Assembly: GCA_900128585.1 (NCBI GenBank)
Contig: LT642753.1
Span: 1 to 11,169, forward strand
Source: Stramenopiles sp. TOSAG23-3
Lineage: Eukaryota > Sar
Direction: 5' to 3'
Length of the DNA stretch: 11,169 nt
The number at the start of each line of letters is the position of its first letter. Within the stretch, counting starts at the first letter, position 1. Made by a program: the position numbers and the translations under genes. This document shows, piece by piece, positions 7,885 to 11,169 of this stretch. The notes below the pieces were generated by a model. It was not told the DNA's origin and ran no database searches. It saw nothing but the letters and a program-made list of their open reading frames with translations.

Positions 7885-8466
7885 ATGAATACTATATGGG
7901 TGCGTTTGAACGCGGTCTTCGTCTATGGACTTGTAGTTTTAGGAGCGATGGCCTTCGGCTGCGCCATGACGACTTATTGGCTGGACAACCCCCCCGCCAA
8001 CGTGGACATTAAAGTCAATGATTTGTATCATTTGCTCCCCTTTGGTCGCAGTGGTTTTCAGGGGGAGCGTGCCAATTTTACCTTCAGCGTATCGGCCGAT
8101 TTTCGACCAGTTTTCAACTGGAACACGAGGCAAGTTTTTGTTTACATCACTGCTGAGTATGAAACAAAATACAACACGATAAACCAAGTGGTAGTATGGG
8201 ACAGAGTTTTACGAATTGACGCTGAAAAATTTGTTGGGGGAGAATGGGAACACGTCTGGCTTCCTGAGAAAATGCTGAATCTGGACAATGTCGGTTGCAA
8301 GTATCTTTTGATGGACCCGTCGGACGGTCTGAGATCGAACGACGTGAAGCTGGTGCTGAATTACGACATTATGCCTATATCTGGTACCATTCGGTTGTTT
8401 CCAAAGAGAAACCATGACGAGTTTACTATGCCAAAAAAACATACGAGGAGAGTGACGTCGCTATAA
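7885..8466 (+). CDS. SPCS3: Signal peptidase complex subunit 3 (SPC22/23 family)
   Basis: A 193-residue protein, close to the usual length of about 180. It begins MNTIWVRLNAVFVYGL, matching the family start (human begins MNT and has the same NxxF-type entry into the membrane segment). A single hydrophobic segment (about residues 10-31) gives a type II membrane protein with its body in the ER lumen. The hallmark region FNWNTRQVFVYITAEY, then TINQVVVWD (about residues 77-106), matches the conserved F-WN-Q-F-Y-AEY-TK-N-NQVV-WD pattern. NFT at 64-66 is a possible N-glycosylation site. The subunit is non-catalytic and supports the signal peptidase that cleaves signal peptides from proteins entering the ER; it is essential in yeast. 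The start ATG at 7885 is certain from N-terminal homology. The extra length is mainly an insertion (about 112-125) and a basic C-terminal tail (PKKHTRRV). Confidence 0.95.
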   Translation: MNTIWVRLNAVFVYGLVVLGAMAFGCAMTTYWLDNPPANVDIKVNDLYHLLPFGRSGFQGERANFTFSVSADFRPVFNWNTRQVFVYITAEYETKYNTINQVVVWDRVLRIDAEKFVGGEWEHVWLPEKMLNLDNVGCKYLLMDPSDGLRSNDVKLVLNYDIMPISGTIRLFPKRNHDEFTMPKKHTRRVTSL

Positions 8467-8639
8467 AACTGTTTGTAAGAATTAAAATTGTTTTCATACG
8501 AAGATTCTGTATGTGCACTCGGCCCTGCTAAAGTTTTTCTAAAAATGTACTTCGTACGAAGTAATCTTACGAAATTTACACGAGTAAGACTCTTACAACG
8601 TACAACGATACTCACGAGTAAATCTCTCTCCCTTTCTGA
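8467..8639. other. Short convergent spacer between SPCS3 and the WW-domain gene
   Basis: 173 bases separate two converging stop codons, so the 3' UTRs probably overlap. It holds a 16-bp perfect palindrome (separate entry), two CACGAGTAA direct repeats (8579-8587, 8613-8621) and a pyrimidine-rich run just after the WW gene stop. Confidence 0.6.
8548..8563. repeat. Perfect 16-bp palindrome TACTTCGTACGAAGTA
   Basis: The sequence equals its own reverse complement over all 16 bases, centred in the overlap of the two 3' UTRs. TACGAA also occurs nearby at about 8498-8503 and 8568-8573. It could be a dimer-binding site or form part of a 3'-end structure. Function unknown. Confidence 0.85.
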
Positions 8640-10847
8640 TCAAAACCCCTTCGGCCTTTCCCACTGCGATTCTCCCGTGTGTATATTTTCATAATATGGA
8701 TACCCAGTCGATGGGTCTGTAAGTTCTCGCCAGCCTGACTTTGCTGTCGGACGAAGAGTCGTTTGCGACGAATATGGATCGCTAATGGCGGAAGGATTTT
8801 TTTTCTTCAATGCTCTCGAAAAGATAGCCTCCCCCTGCTTGCGATTTTCTTCGTCGTCTTCTAGCTGCTGTTGCCTGTCCTGCTGCTGCTTCTCTGACAA
8901 ATATTGCTTGTACCTCGACTCTTTCAATTGCTTTTCTTTCTTCTTTATGGCGTCTTGCTTCGCTCGTAAGGACGCTTCTGCTCGTTGCCGCTTGATCGCT
9001 GCTTCCTCCATTTTTTGTTTGGCTTCCTTTCTCTGGTTTTCTAACTCTAATTTTTTGGAAATTTCAACTGTGACTGTGCGTTTAAACGAATCCATAGCCT
9101 CCAATACTCTTACATTTTGATGGTATTGGCTTTGGGCGATTCTCACCTGCTCGTGCCCTCTCGATAAGATAGCCTTCACTTCCTCTTCTGCGGCAGCTTT
9201 CTTTACTTCTGCTTGCTCATGAACTCTTTCCATCACAACTTTCATCTCCCATCTAGTTTGCTTCAGCAGGGTCTCTTTCGCTTCCTCAGCGCGGTCTCGA
9301 AACAGCTGCTGTTCAACCAACTGCTGCGCTAGCATGCGCTCCCTTTCTTCCTTTGCTTCTTTTCTCATCTGTTCCACTTCTTGAACGGTCTTTCTACGGA
9401 AGTCAGTAATTTCCCGAGTGGCGTTATCCTTCATAGTTTGGATCAGTTCCTTCTCCATGACAATCCGCTCTTCTCTTTCTGCGTCCTCCATTGACTTTCG
9501 CTCCTTGGCCTCCTGGAGCATCTGCCGTCGCAATGTTGCCATCTGCTTTTTTTCAAGTTCCCACCTCCTGTTTATCTCTTCCTCGGCCAGTTTTGTACTC
9601 GCCTTCATTTGTTCTTCCTCCATTTTCATCATCTCTGCAACTTCTTTCTGTGCTTTCAGGCGAATCTTCTGGGACATCGTCATTGCTTGTTTCGTCTTGG
9701 AAGACGCGTCCTGAGATGCTTCTTCTATTATATTCAAAGCCTTCTTGCCTGCAGTCTCGGTTAAATTATGTACAAATTTTCGTGTACTAGCTTTCTGCCG
9801 AACATTATCCGCTCGGTTGTCCATTATCTGTTTCTTCTGTAAATCTATTTCCAGATGTTTTAAATCAATTTCATGCTGTACCTCTTGTCTTTCGGCGTCG
9901 CGCTTCTTTTGCCAAGCATCTTCCCTGAGTTGCTGCAGGCGTCTAACCCTCTTAGCGTTTATTTTTCGCTCTTTTTCCTCCGCTTCACGACGGGCCTGTT
10001 CTTCGTGCTCTCTAAATGCCAGGGCATGAAATTCATCGTAAGATATTACCCCCTTTTCTCTAGTACGCAATGCCTTTACTTCTTTGACGAACCCCCGTCG
10101 TCGAATAAGTGGTTTCAAAGGCCTGCATTCCCTCACCAACGCGCAACATGCTGAGTTATAGAGAGACTGACAAAGGGAACGCTTGCGGACTGCCCCCGTA
10201 TGGTCCTCGTCACAAATAGCAAAAATTGCCATTATGGCTGATTCAGTGCTTTTAAGAACTTCTGATCGGATCATGGGCTTCTGCTTGCGCTCAAACGTAT
10301 TTATACAGTTATCTTTCGGTGTCTCGAACGCTTCTTTTACAGAAAAATTAGTAATGTTGTCTTTTACTGGTGTGCCTTTAGCTGTACTATATACTGGGTC
10401 GAGGCTGTTCGCATGTCCCATTACAATATTTGCGGAAAGTGATGGGTGCTTAAAATGGCCATTGCTGCCCTTCGAACGCTGCACCTCAAACTGTGAGATT
10501 CTATGTACAAACGATGGCGTAATTGGCCTAGTGTTTTGAATTACCTTTTTCCGCTTCTTGCTTTTTTTCTTTCTATTTTTGATGTGCCGCCCCCTACCCG
10601 ATTTTTGTTGGCAGGTTTGGGCGCTCATGAATGTGACAATGTCCTTCCGCGAATTCAACCCATAAATTTCGGCCGTCGCATCGTGGACATTCTTGGGCGC
10701 TTTGGAAGGCTTGAAACCTTCCATTTTACACAATTTGTTACTTTCTCCACTTATCGCTGTGGGCGTGCGCGTTTTGTGCCACTTTGAACTGTTTGCTACT
10801 GCCAAAAGCAAAAGGAACAAAAAAAAGACGATCAAATGCATTTTCAT
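8640..10847 (-). CDS. EF-hand, coiled-coil and C-terminal WW-domain protein with an N-terminal hydrophobic leader
   Basis: About 735 residues from the ATG at 10847; an in-frame ATG at 10862 would add five. The start MKMHLIVFFLFLLLLAVANS looks like a signal peptide or signal anchor (residues 1-20). Then comes a basic, probably disordered region with a Lys/Arg cluster (about 85-102). A loop DEDHTGAVRKRS (213-224) has the Asp, Asp, Thr and Gly pattern of an EF-hand but lacks the final Glu. A second loop (about 261-272, EKGVISYDE) keeps the Gly, Ile and Glu but lacks the leading Asp residues. From about 275 to 680 the chain is a Glu/Lys/Arg/Gln-rich long helix, predicted coiled coil. The last 30 residues are a WW domain (W706, tandem Tyr 718-719, W729, P732), which binds proline-rich peptides; it ends two residues past ERP. 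A leader on a charged coiled-coil protein is unusual. It may be a membrane-anchored or secreted scaffold, or the true start may lie downstream (next Met is residue 42). The specific family was not recognised. Confidence 0.8.
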   Translation of the reverse strand: MKMHLIVFFLFLLLLAVANSSKWHKTRTPTAISGESNKLCKMEGFKPSKAPKNVHDATAEIYGLNSRKDIVTFMSAQTCQQKSGRGRHIKNRKKKSKKRKKVIQNTRPITPSFVHRISQFEVQRSKGSNGHFKHPSLSANIVMGHANSLDPVYSTAKGTPVKDNITNFSVKEAFETPKDNCINTFERKQKPMIRSEVLKSTESAIMAIFAICDEDHTGAVRKRSLCQSLYNSACCALVRECRPLKPLIRRRGFVKEVKALRTREKGVISYDEFHALAFREHEEQARREAEEKERKINAKRVRRLQQLREDAWQKKRDAERQEVQHEIDLKHLEIDLQKKQIMDNRADNVRQKASTRKFVHNLTETAGKKALNIIEEASQDASSKTKQAMTMSQKIRLKAQKEVAEMMKMEEEQMKASTKLAEEEINRRWELEKKQMATLRRQMLQEAKERKSMEDAEREERIVMEKELIQTMKDNATREITDFRRKTVQEVEQMRKEAKEERERMLAQQLVEQQLFRDRAEEAKETLLKQTRWEMKVVMERVHEQAEVKKAAAEEEVKAILSRGHEQVRIAQSQYHQNVRVLEAMDSFKRTVTVEISKKLELENQRKEAKQKMEEAAIKRQRAEASLRAKQDAIKKKEKQLKESRYKQYLSEKQQQDRQQQLEDDEENRKQGEAIFSRALKKKNPSAISDPYSSQTTLRPTAKSGWRELTDPSTGYPYYENIHTGESQWERPKGF
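9118..9186 (-). repeat. 69-base segment copied in inverted orientation at 11101-11169 (copy A)
   Basis: Part of the coiled-coil coding region of the WW gene (about residues 555-577, core EVKAILSRGHEQVRIAQSQY). Its reverse complement is identical, base for base, to the last 69 bases of the window. The match breaks immediately at 9187 on the side that can be compared. Confidence 0.97.
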
Positions 10848-11059
10848 TACTTGAATCCCCATTATACAGAAGATGTCAGGAGACACCCATAATATTGTAT
10901 TATTAAAAAAAGAAGTATCATCATAGAAGGAGGTGAATGTCAAAATTCACTCCCTCTCACCACTACAGCAGCGCGCAGCGCAGCATTAAATTAAAAAAAC
11001 GGACAAAAATCTCGAACAAATTAATTATCATAATATTTAAGGGAAAATAGGACAATCTG
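10848..11059. promoter_or_regulatory. Short divergent spacer upstream of the WW gene and the right-edge frame
   Basis: About 210 bases between divergent start codons, AT-rich except for a GC-rich patch at about 10960-10985 (CAGCAGCGCGCAGCGCAGC). The WW frame stays open upstream to about 10943 without an ATG in the extra stretch beyond 10862. Presumed shared promoter if the right-edge frame is a gene. No TATA box or other element stands out. Confidence 0.4.
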
Positions 11060-11169
11060 ATGATGTTGTGTCCACGCATTGAAGTGAGAACTCCCCGTAT
11101 AGAGGAAGTGAAGGCTATCTTATCGAGAGGGCACGAGCAGGTGAGAATCGCCCAAAGCCAATACCATCA
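11060..11169 (+). CDS. Start of a second, plus-strand frame sharing a coiled-coil segment with the WW protein, runs off the right edge
   Basis: After a TAG at 11048-11050, an in-frame ATG at 11060 (with another at 11063) opens a frame that continues to the window end. It reads MMLCPRIEVRTPRIE and then, from 11102, the same residues as the WW protein coiled coil (EVKAILSRGHEQVRIAQSQY), in the same frame. The preceding residues EVRTPRIE loosely resemble the WW protein EVKKAAAEE at the same place. It may be a truncated or diverged paralogue in divergent orientation, a gene fragment, or an assembly artefact. Only 36 complete codons are visible, so gene status is uncertain. Confidence 0.4.
   Translation, partial: MMLCPRIEVRTPRIEEVKAILSRGHEQVRIAQSQYH
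11101..11169 (+). repeat. 69-base exact inverted copy of part of the WW gene (copy B)
   Basis: Identical to the reverse complement of 9118-9186 and ends exactly where the window ends, so the true length of the repeat cannot be known. Copies are about 1.9 kb apart in inverted orientation, which could form a large stem-loop or mediate inversion of the region between them. Confidence 0.97.

Noticed and set aside
10848-10943. Upstream extension of the WW-protein frame
   Set aside because: Starts at a TTG. The only ATG in this stretch is at 10862, five codons before 10847, and cannot be distinguished from it by sequence.

Overview
The window is nuclear DNA of a eukaryote, most likely a unicellular or otherwise gene-dense one. 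It carries clear eukaryote-only families: signal peptidase complex subunit 3, a VPS35L-like N-terminus, KH RNA-binding domains, EF-hand and WW domains. The coding regions are of moderate GC and are separated by very AT-rich, homopolymer- and microsatellite-rich spacers. The long reading frames end in TGA (KH and WW genes) or TAA (orphan and SPCS3), and TAG stops the last partial frame upstream, which fits the standard genetic code. No spliceosomal intron is needed to explain any coding region. I cannot name the lineage from sequence alone.

Layout, left to right: (1) 2-478, minus, the N-terminal 159 codons of a VPS35L-like Retriever/Commander subunit, running off the left edge. (2) 479-2404, a 1.9 kb AT-rich spacer between divergent genes. 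(3) 2405-4831, plus, an 808-residue protein with three KH domains and an Asn/Gln/Gly-rich tail holding WG/GW motifs. (4) 4832-5234, a convergent spacer dominated by a long near-perfect hairpin. (5) 5235-6794, minus, a 519-residue orphan with a beta-rich N-terminus and a basic helical C-terminus. (6) 6795-7884, a divergent AT-rich spacer. (7) 7885-8466, plus, SPCS3. (8) 8467-8639, a short convergent spacer with a 16-bp palindrome. (9) 8640-10847, minus, a signal-peptide/EF-hand/coiled-coil/WW protein. (10) 11060-11169, plus, the start of another reading frame whose last 69 bases are an exact inverted copy of part of the WW gene.

Genes alternate strand strictly (- + - + - +), so spacers are either long and divergent (promoter regions) or short and convergent (3' ends). 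The genes do not form an evident pathway. VPS35L acts in endosomal recycling and SPCS3 in ER signal-peptide cleavage, while the KH protein is probably a post-transcriptional regulator. The most unusual items are the in-frame 69-base inverted copy at the right edge, the duplicated KH module with its conserved extension, the hairpin at 5030-5135, and the two proteins of unknown function.
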